The position numbers were made by a program, and so were the translations under genes. The notes beneath the pieces were generated by a model, which searched no databases, was not told the origin of the DNA, and saw nothing but the letters and a program-made list of their open reading frames with translations. DNA of 64,000 nucleotides, from positions 1 through 64,000 of the forward strand of contig JAAXWQ010000005.1 in NCBI GenBank assembly GCA_013335115.1. Direction: 5' to 3'. The DNA comes from Chlorobiaceae bacterium. Lineage in GTDB: Bacteria > Bacteroidota > Chlorobiia > Chlorobiales > Chlorobiaceae. Positions 22,217 through 34,950 of this stretch are shown piece after piece (the first letter of the stretch is position 1; each line of letters begins with the position of its first letter).

Positions 22217-23434
22217 GTGAGAGAACTTCTGCTCATCACCATTTCGGGCGACGACAAGCCCGGCCTGACGGCAACCATCACTGAAGTGCTGGCCAGGTAC
22301 CGAATCCCGGTGCTCGATATCGGCCAGTCGGTCATCCACAACCACCTCTCCCTCGGGATGCTCATCGAGGTGCCGAAGGAGTCGGCCTCCTCCCCGGTCC
22401 TGAAGGAGCTGCTCTTCACGGCCCATACCCTCGGCATCGAGATCGACTTTTCGCCGATCACGACACGCGACTACCACAAATGGGTGGGCGAACAGGGTAA
22501 GCCGCGATTCCTGCTGTCGCTGCTGGGCAGGAGGATCACCTCGGAGCACCTCGAACGGGTGACGAAGGTGGTCACGGAGCACGGGCTGAACATCGACACG
22601 ATCAGCCGACTTTCCGGCCGCCTGCCCCTTGAGGACGAGCGTGACAACGGATCGGGCAAGGCCTGCATCGAGTTCTCCCTGCGCGGCTCGCCGCAGGAGG
22701 AGGAGCGGTTCCGTGCGGAGCTGCTCGCCGTCACCGACAGCCTCGGCGTGGACATCGCCTTCCAGGAGGACAACATCTTCCGCAGGACCCGGCGCCTGGT
22801 CGTGTTCGACATGGACTCGACCCTGATCACCTCGGAGGTGATCGACGAGCTCGCCATGGAGGCCGGCTCGGGGAAGATGGTCGCTGCGCTGACGGAACAG
22901 GCCATGCGCGGGGAGCTCGACTTCACCGAGAGCCTGAAGCAGCGTGTGGCGACCCTCGAGGGGCTAGATGAGGGCACCCTGCAGAAGGTTGCCGAACGGC
23001 TGCAGCTTACCGAAGGCGCCGAACACCTCTTCCACAACCTGCACCTGCTTGGATTCAAGACCGCGATCCTGTCGGGAGGATTCACCTGGTTCGGGCGATA
23101 CCTGCAGAAGAAGCTGAACATCGACTACGTCTTTGCCAACGAGCTGGAGATCGTCGAGGGCAGGATGACCGGAAAGGTGGTTGGACAGGTGGTGGACGGG
23201 AAGCGCAAGGCGGAGCTGCTGGAACAGATAGCGAGGAAGGAGGGCATCCGGCTGGAGCAGACCGTTGCGGTCGGCGACGGCGCCAACGACCTCCCCATGC
23301 TCGGCAGGGCCGGACTCGGCATCGCCTTCAGGGCCAAACCCATCGTGCGGGAGAGCGCCAGGCAGGCAATCTCGACGCTCGGCCTGGATGCCATCCTCTA
23401 CCTGATGGGGTTCAGGGACAGGGATGCGCTCTAA
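22217..23434 (+). CDS. serB: phosphoserine phosphatase with two N-terminal ACT-like domains
   Basis: SerB dephosphorylates O-phosphoserine in the last step of serine synthesis. This 405-residue form starts with GTG. It has an ACT domain (RELLLITISGDDKPGLTATI), a second ACT-like domain (about 90-180), and a HAD phosphatase domain with motif I VFDMDSTLI, motif II AILSGGF, and motif III/IV VGDGANDLPML. ACT domains usually bind an amino acid, so serine feedback is plausible. The length resembles the long SerB2 type rather than the E. coli enzyme. It is followed by a convergent ferredoxin-like gene. Confidence 0.94.
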   Translation: MRELLLITISGDDKPGLTATITEVLARYRIPVLDIGQSVIHNHLSLGMLIEVPKESASSPVLKELLFTAHTLGIEIDFSPITTRDYHKWVGEQGKPRFLLSLLGRRITSEHLERVTKVVTEHGLNIDTISRLSGRLPLEDERDNGSGKACIEFSLRGSPQEEERFRAELLAVTDSLGVDIAFQEDNIFRRTRRLVVFDMDSTLITSEVIDELAMEAGSGKMVAALTEQAMRGELDFTESLKQRVATLEGLDEGTLQKVAERLQLTEGAEHLFHNLHLLGFKTAILSGGFTWFGRYLQKKLNIDYVFANELEIVEGRMTGKVVGQVVDGKRKAELLEQIARKEGIRLEQTVAVGDGANDLPMLGRAGLGIAFRAKPIVRESARQAISTLGLDAILYLMGFRDRDAL

Positions 23435-23465
23435 TTGACCATGGAGCATGGTCGACGGCCCACAG

Positions 23466-23762
23466 TCAATGGTCTAGTATTTCCACGTACCGTTCGAATT
23501 GTCGAGGATCGGGCAGGGTGATGGCCCCTGAGGGGCAGACCGGCTCGCAGCGGGTGCAAAGCACGATGCAGTCGTAGGGGTTGGCAACCTGCATTTTCGA
23601 ACGTCTCGCCACAACGGCGTCCTGCTCCGGAGCTGCGGGGGCGAACACCCCTGGCCTGCAGAAATCGGCGCACGCCTCGCACCCGTTGCAACTCTCCGCG
23701 TCGATCACCGGAAACCACGCGATCTCCTCCCTCGCCACCAGCAGCCGCCTTTTCTTTCCCAT
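23466..23762 (-). CDS. 4Fe-4S ferredoxin-type protein (tandem copy 1)
   Basis: This 98-residue soluble protein has two spaced Cys groups, CNGCEACADFCRP and CTRCEPVCPSGAI, a bis-4Fe-4S arrangement in which the second CxxCxxxC lies in an unusual context. Flanking motifs EEIAWFP and VANPYDCIVLC are shared with the gene upstream on the same strand, so these are tandem paralogues. I use the ATG at 23762; the TTG one codon earlier is unlikely. The ribosome-binding site must lie in the heptamer array, which ends GGATAATTG-ATG. The redox partner is unknown. Confidence 0.85.
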   Translation of the reverse strand: MGKKRRLLVAREEIAWFPVIDAESCNGCEACADFCRPGVFAPAAPEQDAVVARRSKMQVANPYDCIVLCTRCEPVCPSGAITLPDPRQFERYVEILDH

Positions 23763-23768
23763 CAATTA

Positions 23769-23852
23769 TCCATTATCCATTATCCATTATCCATTATCCA
23801 TTGTCCATTATCCATTATCCATTGTCCATTGTCCATTATCCATTATCCATTG
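23769..23852. repeat. heptamer tandem array, 12 units of TCCATTA/TCCATTG
   Basis: Twelve perfect-length 7-bp units run without interruption. Position 7 is A or G in the order A A A A G A A G G A A G. The array fills the entire gap between the stop codon of the 165-aa ferredoxin gene (stop at 23853-23855) and the start of the 98-aa one. The same unit recurs at 62779-62834. Confidence 0.95.
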
Positions 23853-24350
23853 TCAACCATCAACGTATTCCACGAACTTTTCGAACTCCCGTGGATCGGG
23901 CATGATGATGGCTCCGGAGGTGCAGATGGGCACGCAGTGGGTACAGAGCACCAGGCATTGGTAGGGGTTTGCGACGACGAGCTTCGGGCGGTGGATGCCC
24001 GTGGGGTCGGGCTCTCCAAGCTCGAAGACTCCCGGCTTGCAGAGCACTTTGCAGTCCCCACAGCCGTTGCAGAGCTCGGGCTTGATCGTCGGGAACCAGG
24101 CGATTTCCTCCCTCGGCGCCAGCAGGCGCTTGCGTTTTTTCACGGTCCCGGGCTTCGGGGCCGCATTCGCGACCGGTGTGGCCGCGGGTTCGGGCTTCGT
24201 CCACGAACCGGCGGTGTCGACGGCACGGTCTTCACAACGTTCCATCGCCCGTGACTTGCGCGCGATGCGCAGGGCGCGGACCGGCCGAAGCAGGCAGCCG
24301 TCGCAGGAGGGTTTTTCGCAGCGTCCGAAGAAACAGTCGAGTACCTGCAT
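23853..24350 (-). CDS. 4Fe-4S ferredoxin-type protein with extra N-terminal Cys module (tandem copy 2)
   Basis: This 165-residue protein starts at [11 protein letters not shown], 5 nt after the alaS stop; the 78 upstream residues in the ORF track overlap alaS and are rejected. The C-terminal half matches the neighbouring 98-aa protein ([48 protein letters not shown]). The N-terminal extension contains [14 protein letters not shown], a CX4CX4CX2C pattern that could bind another metal or cluster. A Pro/Ala-rich linker joins the halves. It is probably co-transcribed with alaS and the second ferredoxin gene. Confidence 0.85.
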   Translation of the reverse strand: MQVLDCFFGRCEKPSCDGCLLRPVRALRIARKSRAMERCEDRAVDTAGSWTKPEPAATPVANAAPKPGTVKKRKRLLAPREEIAWFPTIKPELCNGCGDCKVLCKPGVFELGEPDPTGIHRPKLVVANPYQCLVLCTHCVPICTSGAIIMPDPREFEKFVEYVDG

Positions 24351-24355
24351 GGCGC

Positions 24356-27019
<2,664 letters not shown>

Positions 27020-27325
27020 GGCGTGATGCGCTTGCGGCCGCCGGCGGAAACCGGTTGGGAATTTCGCGCGGCGCCTTGTTTGAAACGGTGCATAAAGGCC
27101 GTCTGGCGGCCTGGATATATAATAATACGGCCACGAATTTAACCTTTTTTCCCTCCCGATACCAATCGATTTTTCCCATGGCGACAGGCGGCGGAAAGGG
27201 TGCTGCGCCGGCGGGAGCCGTTGGACTTCCCGAAAAAGGCGTATATTGGCAGAGTGCCCTGCGGTCCGCGGCCGACGTGCATCGGCCCGCGAAAAGCAAC
27301 TGTTAACAGCAACGAGGAACGCACC
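27020..27325. other. divergent 306-bp promoter region (alaS / 85-aa gene)
   Basis: No ORF is supported. On the + strand TTGGAC (27221-27226) and TATATT (27242-27247) lie 15 bp apart, which is short for a sigma-70 promoter but is the best candidate for the 85-aa gene. Toward alaS there is an AT-rich segment containing ATATATAATAATA (about 27114-27126 on +), a possible -10 zone. No riboswitch or T-box features were found. Confidence 0.35.
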
Positions 27326-27583
27326 ATGAGCTGGGGAATCGAAGATGCAAAGAGGAGGAAGGACATCCTCGCACTGATGGAACTCGGCGTCAAGCTGAAC
27401 ATGGCCAACCCGAACCATATCAATGAGGTGAAGAAGAGCACCAACGGCTGCTGGATGGACCAGATCTACGGCATGATGCGCTGTGACATCTGCGACCTGA
27501 ACGACCAGTGCCCCGTCCGCGAGGAGCAGGAGTGGCAGGAGTACCTCCAGAAAAACAACATTACCATAGAAAAAAATTCGTAG
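27326..27583 (+). CDS. small conserved-looking Cys-containing protein, 85 aa
   Basis: The start is [13 protein letters not shown], with GAGGAAC about 6 nt upstream; the longer ORF in the track begins in GC-rich non-coding DNA. The protein is charged, with an N-terminal helix ([17 protein letters not shown]) and then CWMDQIYG and [18 protein letters not shown]. Four cysteines may bind a metal or remain reduced. I do not recognise a family. The gene stands alone between alaS and korA. Confidence 0.7.
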   Translation: MSWGIEDAKRRKDILALMELGVKLNMANPNHINEVKKSTNGCWMDQIYGMMRCDICDLNDQCPVREEQEWQEYLQKNNITIEKNS

Positions 27584-27792
27584 CAGCCCGGCCCGATCCC
27601 TTGCATCGTCAGGATGATCCATTTATATTGATTTTAATGCGGAAGACTGCATGCGTTCATTATTGTCTTCTCATACCCACCGGTCCGTAGATCTCTCCAT
27701 TTGCCACACGACAAGCCCAAGAAGCGAAGATTCTTTGGCAGGGGGATTTATCGCCGCTCACACTATTTCGTCAAGCAAATAACATTCTTGCC

Positions 27793-29676
27793 ATGAGTGA
27801 ACCTATCAGTTCGACCAGCAAATTTACGGTCACGCCAAAAACCAGCGTATCCGTTCTGTTTGCAGGAGATTCCGGTGACGGGATGCAGTTGACCGGCACC
27901 CAGTTTGCCAATACGGTGGCGGTCTACGGTGCCGACCTGAATACATTCCCCAACTTTCCTTCCGAGATCAGGGCTCCTGCCGGAACCGTTGCCGGCGTGT
28001 CGGGGTTCCAGCTGCAGTTCGGCAGCAAGCCGGTCTATACGCCGGGCGCCCGCTTCGACGTCATGGTCGCCATGAATGCCGCGGCGTTGAAGGCGAAGCT
28101 GAAGGAGCTGCACCGGGGCGGCATCATCATCGCCTGCACGGACGGTTTCGACGAGAAGAACCTGCGCCTTGCCGGCTACAAGGCCGATGAGGCCAACCCC
28201 CTCGAGGACGGCACGCTCAGCAACTATATCGTCTTTCCTGTACCGGTGCTCCAGCTCACCAGGGAGGCACTCAAGGACAGCGGCCTGAGCCACAAGGAGA
28301 TCGACCGCTGCAAGAACATGTTCATCCTCGGCCTGCTTTACTGGCTGTACAGCCTTCCGATCGACGTGACGGTCGAGATGCTGCACGCCAAGTTCGGCAA
28401 GAACGCGACGATCGCCGAGGCCAACATCAGGGCCATCAAGGCGGGCTACTTCTTCGGCGATGAAACTGAAATCTTCGCCAACCTCGGGCGTTTTGACATC
28501 TCGCCCTCCAAGCAGCACGGTACCTACCGCCGCGTTACGGGCAACGAGGCCTGTGCCATCGGCCTGACCGCCGCCGCCAAGAAGGCGGGGCTCAACCTGT
28601 TCCTCGGCTCCTACCCGATCACTCCGGCCACGGAGATCTTGCAGACACTCGCCAAGATGAAGAAGTTCGGGGTCAAAACCTTCCAGGCGGAAGACGAGAT
28701 CGCCGGCATCGTCAGTTCGATCGGCGCCGCTTATGGAGGCGCCCTGGCCGCCACCAACACCTCCGGCCCGGGCCTGGCCCTGAAGACCGAGGCACTCGGC
28801 CTGGCGGTCATGCTCGAGCTTCCGCTCGTGGTCATCAACGTGCAGCGCGGCGGCCCGTCGACCGGTCTGCCGACCAAGCCCGAGCAGTCAGACCTGATGA
28901 TGGCCATGTACGGGCGTCACGGCGACGCGCCGATGCCCATCCTGGCCGCGCACTCGCCGGTGGATTGTTTCTACACTACGTATGAGGCATCAAGGATCGC
29001 CATCGAGCACATGACCCCGGTCATCTGCCTTACCGACGGCTACCTCGCGCTCAGCTCCGAACCATGGAAGGTGGAGTCGGCGGAAAACCTCAGCGATATC
29101 AACCCGCACTTCTCGACGGAAAGGAGTCCTGAGGATCCTCCGTTCTTGCCCTACAAGCGTGACGAACGCCATGTGCGCCCGTGGGCCATCCCCGGCACGA
29201 AAGGGCTCGAGCACCGCATCGGCGGCCTGGAGAAGCAGCACGAAACCGGCCACGTCTCGACAGACCCGGACAACCATGAACTGATGACCAGGCTGCGCGC
29301 CGAAAAGATCGAGAAGATCGCCGACAGCATCCCGCTGCAGACGATCGACAACGGTCCCGACAAGGGCGACCTCTTGATCCTCGGCTGGGGCTCCTCCTAC
29401 GGCGCCATCAAAACCGCGGTCGAACAGGCGCTCGAAAAGGGGCACAGCGTCGCCCACGCCCACCTGCGCTACCTGAACCCCTTCCCGAAGAACCTCGGGG
29501 AGCTCATGGGCAACTTCAGGCAGGTGCTCATCCCGGAGAACAACTCCGGTCAGCTCGTCCACCTCATCAGGGACAAGTACCTGTTCGCGCCCGTCAGCTT
29601 CACCAAGGTCAAGGGCCTGCCGTTCAACGAAATGGAAATTCTGGAAAAAATCACCGACATCATCAAGGAGCACTGA
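27793..29676 (+). CDS. korA: 2-oxoglutarate:ferredoxin oxidoreductase, alpha (gamma-alpha fused) subunit
   Basis: With KorB this enzyme reductively carboxylates succinyl-CoA to 2-oxoglutarate using reduced ferredoxin, a key step of the reductive TCA cycle in green sulfur bacteria. The 627 residues begin with the gamma domain ([19 protein letters not shown]) and continue with the alpha (PFOR domain I) part, [15 protein letters not shown] and [17 protein letters not shown] domain II with [19 protein letters not shown] follows. The two-subunit architecture distinguishes it from four-subunit KorABCD. korB follows 3 nt later. Confidence 0.93.
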   Translation: MSEPISSTSKFTVTPKTSVSVLFAGDSGDGMQLTGTQFANTVAVYGADLNTFPNFPSEIRAPAGTVAGVSGFQLQFGSKPVYTPGARFDVMVAMNAAALKAKLKELHRGGIIIACTDGFDEKNLRLAGYKADEANPLEDGTLSNYIVFPVPVLQLTREALKDSGLSHKEIDRCKNMFILGLLYWLYSLPIDVTVEMLHAKFGKNATIAEANIRAIKAGYFFGDETEIFANLGRFDISPSKQHGTYRRVTGNEACAIGLTAAAKKAGLNLFLGSYPITPATEILQTLAKMKKFGVKTFQAEDEIAGIVSSIGAAYGGALAATNTSGPGLALKTEALGLAVMLELPLVVINVQRGGPSTGLPTKPEQSDLMMAMYGRHGDAPMPILAAHSPVDCFYTTYEASRIAIEHMTPVICLTDGYLALSSEPWKVESAENLSDINPHFSTERSPEDPPFLPYKRDERHVRPWAIPGTKGLEHRIGGLEKQHETGHVSTDPDNHELMTRLRAEKIEKIADSIPLQTIDNGPDKGDLLILGWGSSYGAIKTAVEQALEKGHSVAHAHLRYLNPFPKNLGELMGNFRQVLIPENNSGQLVHLIRDKYLFAPVSFTKVKGLPFNEMEILEKITDIIKEH

Positions 29677-29679
29677 CCC

Positions 29680-30726
29680 ATGCCTGATATCGATACATCA
29701 CTTGCTTCACGCCCACCGCTTACGGCAAAGCATTTCGCGTCCGACCAGGAACCGAAATGGTGCCCCGGATGCGGTGACCATGCCGTTCTGCAGCAGCTCA
29801 AGAACGTCATGCCCGACCTGGGCGTCCCGCCGGAAGACATCGTCTTTATCTCCGGCATCGGCTGCTCATCGCGCCTGCCCTATTACCTGGCGACCTATGG
29901 CGTGCACGGCATCCACGGCCGGGCACTGCCGATGGCCTCCGGCCTGAAGACCTCGCGTCCGGAACTCAGCGTCTGGGTGGCGACCGGCGACGGCGACGCG
30001 TTGTCGATCGGCGGCAACCACTTCATCCATACCCTGCGCAGGAACATCGACCTGAACGTGGTGCTTTTCAACAACGAAATCTACGGCCTGACCAAGGGGC
30101 AGTACTCACCGACGACCAAGGTCGGCCTGAAGACCGTGACTTCGCCGTTGGGCGTCATCGACCACCCGTTCAACACGGCGACCCTGACCCTCGGGGCGGG
30201 CGGCAGCTTCTTCGCCCGCGCCATGGACCGCGACGGCAAAGTCCTGCGCGCAATCCTGCACCGTGCCGCGACGCACCGGGGCACTTCGCTGGTCGAGATC
30301 TACCAGCACTGCCCGATCTTCAACAACAGTGCATTCGAGGCATTCGCAGGCCAGGAGAACAAGGACGAGTCGACCGTGTATGTCGAGCACGACATGCCGC
30401 TGGTGTTCGGCAAGTTCCGCCAGAAGGGAATCCGGCTCGACGGGTCGACGCCGGTGGTGGTCGACCTCTTCAAAGGGGATGTGTCGGAAAGCGACCTCTG
30501 GATCCATGACGAGAAAGACAGCTTCAAGGCGAACCTGCTTGCACGCTTCTTCGACGATCCGCTGACGGTCGAGAACTTCCTGCCGCGTCCGTTCGGCATC
30601 TTCTACGCAGAAGACCGGCTCACCTACGAAGATGCCCTTGAAGCCCAGATCGCCCTTACCCAGGAGCAGGGCGAAGGCAGCATGGAGGAACTCCTCGTCG
30701 GAGACAACTCCTACATAATCAAGTGA
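29680..30726 (+). CDS. korB: 2-oxoglutarate:ferredoxin oxidoreductase, beta subunit
   Basis: This is the thiamine-diphosphate subunit, 348 residues. It has the Cys-rich start [11 protein letters not shown], the cluster/TPP region [12 protein letters not shown], and the TPP-Mg motif [12 protein letters not shown] with [11 protein letters not shown]. It pairs with KorA, and the 3-nt spacing implies translational coupling. Other 2-oxoacid:ferredoxin oxidoreductases share this plan, so the 2-oxoglutarate preference is inferred from the lineage and the two-subunit form. A strong terminator follows. Confidence 0.93.
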   Translation: MPDIDTSLASRPPLTAKHFASDQEPKWCPGCGDHAVLQQLKNVMPDLGVPPEDIVFISGIGCSSRLPYYLATYGVHGIHGRALPMASGLKTSRPELSVWVATGDGDALSIGGNHFIHTLRRNIDLNVVLFNNEIYGLTKGQYSPTTKVGLKTVTSPLGVIDHPFNTATLTLGAGGSFFARAMDRDGKVLRAILHRAATHRGTSLVEIYQHCPIFNNSAFEAFAGQENKDESTVYVEHDMPLVFGKFRQKGIRLDGSTPVVVDLFKGDVSESDLWIHDEKDSFKANLLARFFDDPLTVENFLPRPFGIFYAEDRLTYEDALEAQIALTQEQGEGSMEELLVGDNSYIIK

Positions 30727-30754
30727 CGGGTGACACGTGACGGGAAATAACAAG

Positions 30755-30785
30755 AAGAGGGCGTCCAGGAGGCGCCCTCTTTTTA
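30755..30785 (+). terminator. rho-independent terminator after korAB
   Basis: AGAGGGCG (30756-30763) pairs with CGCCCTCT (30773-30780), followed by TTTTATT. It lies between convergent korB and accA. Confidence 0.85.
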
Positions 30786-30802
30786 TTCAGGATATCGGAG
30801 CG

Positions 30803-31810
30803 TCAGGCCTCTTCGGTGAACACTCCCATGGAGGCGAACTTGTCGATACGTTCGTCGACCAGGACGGAAGGATCCTTTTTCATCAGGGTCCCCAACTCTT
30901 CGATGAGGATCGACTTGAGCGTACCGGCCATGGCTTCCGGGGCACGATGCGCGCCACCGAGCGGCTCGGGCACGATACGGTCGATGATCTTCTGTTCGAG
31001 CAGGTCCTGGGCGGTCAGCCTGAGCGCTTCGGCGGCCTGCTCCTTGTAGTTCCAGCTGCGCCAGAGGATGGATGAGCAGCTTTCGGGGGAGATGACCGAA
31101 TACCAGGAGTTCTCGGCCATGAGGATCCGGTCTCCGACGCCGATGCCGATGGCTCCGCCGCTGGCCCCCTCGCCGATGATGACGCAGACGACCGGCACGT
31201 TCAGGGATGCCATTTCATAGAGGTTCTTGGCGATAGCCTCGGCCTGGCCGCGCTCTTCGGCCTCAAGGCCGGGGAATGCGCCGGGCGTGTCGATGAGGGT
31301 AACGACCGGCCTGCCGAAGCGTTCGGCCAGCTTCATGAGCCTGAGGGCCTTGCGGTACCCTTCCGGCTGGGCCATGCCGAAGTTGCGGTAGAGGTTCGAT
31401 TTGGTATCGCGCCCCTTCTGGTGGCCGATCACCATGACGCTCTGCGAGAATCCGGAGGCGTCATCCTCGATGCGGGCAAACCCGCCGATGATGGCCTTGT
31501 CGTCCTTGAAATGGCGGTCCCCTGAAAGCTCGACGAAATCCTTGGTCATCATATAGATGTAGTCGAGCGTGTAGGGGCGCTCCTGATGGCGGGCCAGCTG
31601 GACCTTCTGCCACCGGGTGAGGTTCCGGTAGATGGTTTTCCGGAGCGATTCGACCTTGGCTTCGAGGGATTCGATCTCGCGTCGCAATCCGTCAGCGCCC
31701 TCTTTTGAAGATTCGGCGGTGCCGCTTTTCAAATACACCCTCATTTCGGCGAGCTTCTCTTCAAGCTCGACCAGGGGTTTTTCAAAATCGAGGACTACTT
31801 TGCCAGACAT
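30803..31810 (-). CDS. accA: acetyl-CoA carboxylase carboxyltransferase subunit alpha
   Basis: AccA, with AccD, transfers the carboxyl group from biotin to acetyl-CoA to give malonyl-CoA. The 335 residues have the N-terminal coiled helix ([15 protein letters not shown]), the crotonase-like core with [18 protein letters not shown], and the CoA-binding loop [19 protein letters not shown]. Length is normal. accD is not in the window, while accB and accC lie about 1.3 kb away on the opposite strand. Confidence 0.97.
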   Translation of the reverse strand: MSGKVVLDFEKPLVELEEKLAEMRVYLKSGTAESSKEGADGLRREIESLEAKVESLRKTIYRNLTRWQKVQLARHQERPYTLDYIYMMTKDFVELSGDRHFKDDKAIIGGFARIEDDASGFSQSVMVIGHQKGRDTKSNLYRNFGMAQPEGYRKALRLMKLAERFGRPVVTLIDTPGAFPGLEAEERGQAEAIAKNLYEMASLNVPVVCVIIGEGASGGAIGIGVGDRILMAENSWYSVISPESCSSILWRSWNYKEQAAEALRLTAQDLLEQKIIDRIVPEPLGGAHRAPEAMAGTLKSILIEELGTLMKKDPSVLVDERIDKFASMGVFTEEA

Positions 31811-31874
31811 GTTCGGGTTTGTTTGGGTAGATCTGAATCAGTGCCGCAGATAATGCGGTCCACCTATTATAACG

Positions 31875-31910
31875 AAAAAGTCCATCAACGCGGCTGCGAA
31901 GATGGACTTT
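31875..31910 (-). terminator. rho-independent terminator after hup
   Basis: AAAGTCCATC (31877-31886) pairs perfectly with GATGGACTTT (31901-31910). On the - strand the stem is followed by TTTTTCGTT. Confidence 0.8.
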
Positions 31911-31942
31911 GACATTCGAATACTATTCCCGTCGAAGAATGT

Positions 31943-32218
31943 TCAGCCGCCGACCTCGTCCTTGAGTGCCTTGCCGGGCTTGAACTTGACCACCTTCTTC
32001 GCGGCAATCGTGATCGTCTTGCCGGTCTGGGGGTTACGTCCCTGGCGTTCAGCCCTGTCACCGGTGGTGAAGGTACCGAAACCAACGAGGGTCACATCGT
32101 CTCCATCCTTCAGCGTCGAGGTCACGACATTGATGAAAGCATTGACAGCGCGTTCTGCGTCGGCTTTCGTCAACCCTGCCTGCGAGGCGATTTTCTCTAC
32201 TAACTCTGCTTTCGACAT
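31943..32218 (-). CDS. HU-family histone-like DNA-binding protein
   Basis: The 91 residues start at [11 protein letters not shown]; the upstream 11 residues of the track are not family-like. The protein is typical HU: an alpha-helical dimerisation domain ([19 protein letters not shown]), the beta-arm start [21 protein letters not shown] with the intercalating NP, and a Lys-rich end ([16 protein letters not shown]). It bends DNA non-specifically in nucleoid organisation. It is a single gene with its own terminator. Confidence 0.95.
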   Translation of the reverse strand: MSKAELVEKIASQAGLTKADAERAVNAFINVVTSTLKDGDDVTLVGFGTFTTGDRAERQGRNPQTGKTITIAAKKVVKFKPGKALKDEVGG

Positions 32219-32350
32219 AGGAAGTATTTTATTTGATTGGAGGAAATACACAATTCCTGCTTCTTGGAACTACTGAAATCAATTTAAAGACTGCGCCACA
32301 AACATCCAATTTGTTTTTACGCAAGCCTGTTGCGGGGTTACAGCTCTTCG

Positions 32351-32379
32351 TTGCTATTCAGAAACGGCTGTAGTATATT
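32351..32379 (+). promoter_or_regulatory. candidate sigma-70 promoter for efp-accBC
   Basis: TTGCTA (32351-32356) and TATATT (32374-32379) are separated by exactly 17 bp, about 70 nt before the efp start, in the divergent hup/efp region. Confidence 0.5.
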
Positions 32380-32450
32380 TGTTCTCGTTTATTTTTCAAT
32401 ATCGATCAAAAGGCACACACCTCTTTATCGCCCATCCGACAAGTCTACCC

Positions 32451-33017
32451 ATGGTTTCAATCAGCAACGTTTCAAGAGGCGCCATCATCCGCTGGAATGG
32501 AGTGCCGCACAGCATCGAAAGCCTCGTGCACCGTACCCCGGGCAACCTCCGGGCCTTCTACCAGGCCAGCATGAAGAACCTCAAGACCGGCCGCAACGTC
32601 GAGTATCGGTTCAGTGCCAGCGAACAGGTCGACGTCATCGTCACCGAGCGGAAAAAATACCAGTACCTCTACCGTGACGGCAGCGACTTTGTCATGATGG
32701 ACAACGACACTTTCGACCAGATCAACGTGCCGGAAGTCGCCCTCGGTGCGGCTGCGCGCTTCATCAAGGACGGCATCAATGTCGACATCGTCTTCGCTGA
32801 CGACGGGTCCATCCTCGAGGTCGAACTCCCGACGTTCGTCGAGCTCGAGGTCATCGAAACCAGCCCTGCAAGCAAGGACGACCGCGCCACGAGCGGAACC
32901 AAGCCGGCGATTGTCGAGGGTGGCGCCGAAGTCAATGTCCCCATGTTCATCCAGACCGGCAGCATCGTCCGCATCGACACCAGGAGCGGAGAATATATGG
33001 AGAGAGTCAAAAAGTGA
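32451..33017 (+). CDS. efp: elongation factor P
   Basis: EF-P relieves ribosome stalling at polyproline. The 188 residues start at [13 protein letters not shown], and the 24 upstream residues in the track are rejected. The KOW-like domain I is followed by two OB domains and the signature end [24 protein letters not shown]. The tip loop that normally carries a modified lysine (PGKG in E. coli) reads TPGNLRAF, so the usual Lys34 position is Asn with an Arg two residues on. It sits ahead of accB and accC, a gene order common in bacteria. Confidence 0.95.
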   Translation: MVSISNVSRGAIIRWNGVPHSIESLVHRTPGNLRAFYQASMKNLKTGRNVEYRFSASEQVDVIVTERKKYQYLYRDGSDFVMMDNDTFDQINVPEVALGAAARFIKDGINVDIVFADDGSILEVELPTFVELEVIETSPASKDDRATSGTKPAIVEGGAEVNVPMFIQTGSIVRIDTRSGEYMERVKK

Positions 33018-33072
33018 TTATTTTTGTTCGTTCGGTATCAGTAATGCGCGTTTAACAATTAAGAAAACCAAC

Positions 33073-33534
33073 ATGAACCTCAAGGAAATCCAGCATCTTG
33101 TCGAGATTATCAATGCATCGGATCTCGATGAAGTGATCATCAAAGAGGGTGAATCGGAAATCACCCTGCGCAGGAACAGCGGAAAAGTGCAGGTTATCGC
33201 ACAGCCTGTAGCCGCAGCACCGGCAGTCCAGGCGGCCCCGGCCCCTGCGGCGCCGGCACAGGCTGCCGCAGCGCCGGCATCTGCTCCGGCATCGGATCTT
33301 CTTGAGGTCCGCTCGCCGATCGTCGGCACCTTCTACTCTGCCCCGTCCCCGGATTCCCCGCCCTTCGTTAGCGCCGGTGACAAGATCAAGCCCCACGATG
33401 TCCTCTGCATCATCGAGGCCATGAAGCTGATGAATGAGATCGAGTCCGAAATTTCCGGCACCGTCGTGGACGTCCTCGTCGAAAACGGCCAGCCTGTCGA
33501 GTACAATCAGGTACTTTTCAGAGTCCAGCCATAA
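33073..33534 (+). CDS. accB: acetyl-CoA carboxylase biotin carboxyl carrier protein
   Basis: This is the 153-residue biotin carrier of ACC. A short N-terminal domain ([19 protein letters not shown]) is joined by an Ala/Pro-rich flexible linker to the biotinyl domain with EAMKLMNEI, biotin acceptor Lys118, and the thumb region [12 protein letters not shown]. It lies 55 nt after efp and 18 nt before accC, and forms a complex with AccC. Confidence 0.97.
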   Translation: MNLKEIQHLVEIINASDLDEVIIKEGESEITLRRNSGKVQVIAQPVAAAPAVQAAPAPAAPAQAAAAPASAPASDLLEVRSPIVGTFYSAPSPDSPPFVSAGDKIKPHDVLCIIEAMKLMNEIESEISGTVVDVLVENGQPVEYNQVLFRVQP

Positions 33535-33552
33535 CCTCAACCGCAACATACC

Positions 33553-34896
33553 TTGTTCAAAAAAATACTTATTGCGAACCGCGGTGAGATCGCATTGCGT
33601 GTCATGCATACCTGTCGCGAGATGGGCATCAGTACGGTGGCCGTCTACTCGACGGTAGACGCAGACTCCCTGCATGTCAAATATGCGGACGAAGCGGTCT
33701 GCATCGGTCCGCCGCTCTCCAGGGAGAGTTACCTGAACATCCCCCGCATTATCGCCGCCGCGGAGGTCACCAACGCAGACGCCATCCATCCCGGGTATGG
33801 CTTCCTGGCGGAAAACGCTGATTTCTCGGAAGTCTGCCACTCGTCCAACATCAAGTTCATCGGCCCTTCCGCCGAGATGATCAACAAGATGGGTGACAAG
33901 AACACGGCCAAAGCGACCATGATCGCTGCCGGAGTTCCGGTCGTGCCAGGAAGCGCAGGCCTGGTCGAGGATATCACCCACGGGATTGAAAGTGCAAGAA
34001 AGGTCGGCTACCCGATCATCATCAAGCCGACCGCCGGCGGCGGAGGCAAAGGGATGCGCGTGGTGCATGAGGAGAGCCAGCTCGAGAAGAACATCAAGAC
34101 CGCCCAGAGCGAGGCCGCCATGGCCTTCGGCAACAGCGGCGTCTACATCGAGAAGTTCCTCGAGAACCCGCGCCACATCGAAATCCAGATCCTTGCCGAC
34201 CAGCATGGCAACGTCATCCACCTCGGCGAACGCGACTGCACCGTGCAGCGCCGCCACCAGAAGCTTATCGAGGAGACCCCGTCGCCGGTGGTCAGCGAGG
34301 AACTGAGGGCGAAGATGGGCGCGGCGGCCGTCGCGGCGGCCCAGGCGATCAACTATGAGGGTGCCGGCACCATCGAGTTCCTGGTCGACAAGCACCGGAA
34401 CTTCTACTTTATGGAGATGAACACCCGTATCCAGGTGGAGCATCCCGTGACCGAGCAGCGCTACGACGTCGACCTGATCAAGGAGCAGATACTTGCAGCA
34501 GCTGGCTTCAGCCTCGAAGGCAAGACCTTCACGCCGAGGGGCCACTCCATCGAGTGCCGTATCAACGCCGAGGATCCCGAGCACCTGTTCAGGCCTTCGC
34601 CCGGCGAGGTCCAGGTATTCCACACCCCTGGAGGACCCGGCGTGCGCGTCGATTCCCATTGCTACGCGAGCTATGTGGTTCCGTCGAACTACGACTCGAT
34701 GATCGGCAAGCTGATCGTCACGGCACACACCAGGGATGAGGCCATCGCCCGCATGTCGCGTGCGCTGGACGAGTTCATCGTCGTCGGCATCAAGACCACC
34801 ATCCCCTTCCACAAGCAGGTGATGCACGATGCTGTGTTCCGCAGCGGCGAATTCGACACCAGCTTCCTCGAAAGCTTCCGCTTCGAGAAGAAGTAA
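33553..34896 (+). CDS. accC: biotin carboxylase subunit of acetyl-CoA carboxylase
   Basis: AccC carboxylates the biotin on AccB with bicarbonate and ATP. The 447 residues start with TTG ([18 protein letters not shown]); no in-frame ATG would preserve the N-terminal nucleotide fold, so the rare start is well supported. The ATP-grasp domain has [12 protein letters not shown], and the active-site segment reads [18 protein letters not shown]. The C-terminus is complete. It is the last gene of efp-accB-accC and is followed by a terminator. Confidence 0.97.
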   Translation: MFKKILIANRGEIALRVMHTCREMGISTVAVYSTVDADSLHVKYADEAVCIGPPLSRESYLNIPRIIAAAEVTNADAIHPGYGFLAENADFSEVCHSSNIKFIGPSAEMINKMGDKNTAKATMIAAGVPVVPGSAGLVEDITHGIESARKVGYPIIIKPTAGGGGKGMRVVHEESQLEKNIKTAQSEAAMAFGNSGVYIEKFLENPRHIEIQILADQHGNVIHLGERDCTVQRRHQKLIEETPSPVVSEELRAKMGAAAVAAAQAINYEGAGTIEFLVDKHRNFYFMEMNTRIQVEHPVTEQRYDVDLIKEQILAAAGFSLEGKTFTPRGHSIECRINAEDPEHLFRPSPGEVQVFHTPGGPGVRVDSHCYASYVVPSNYDSMIGKLIVTAHTRDEAIARMSRALDEFIVVGIKTTIPFHKQVMHDAVFRSGEFDTSFLESFRFEKK

Positions 34897-34915
34897 GGGA
34901 AGAAGTCATCAAAAA

Positions 34916-34950
34916 CACAAAAGGCTGCCGTCGGCAGCCTTTTGTGTTTC
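34916..34950. terminator. strong hairpin terminator after accC
   Basis: CACAAAAGGCTGCC (34916-34929) pairs perfectly with GGCAGCCTTTTGTG (34933-34946) across a 3-nt loop. T-rich sequence on both sides makes it potentially bidirectional. Confidence 0.85.

Noticed and set aside
23769-23852. CRISPR array
   Set aside because: The units are 7 bp, contiguous and without spacers, so this is a simple tandem repeat. No cas gene is present.
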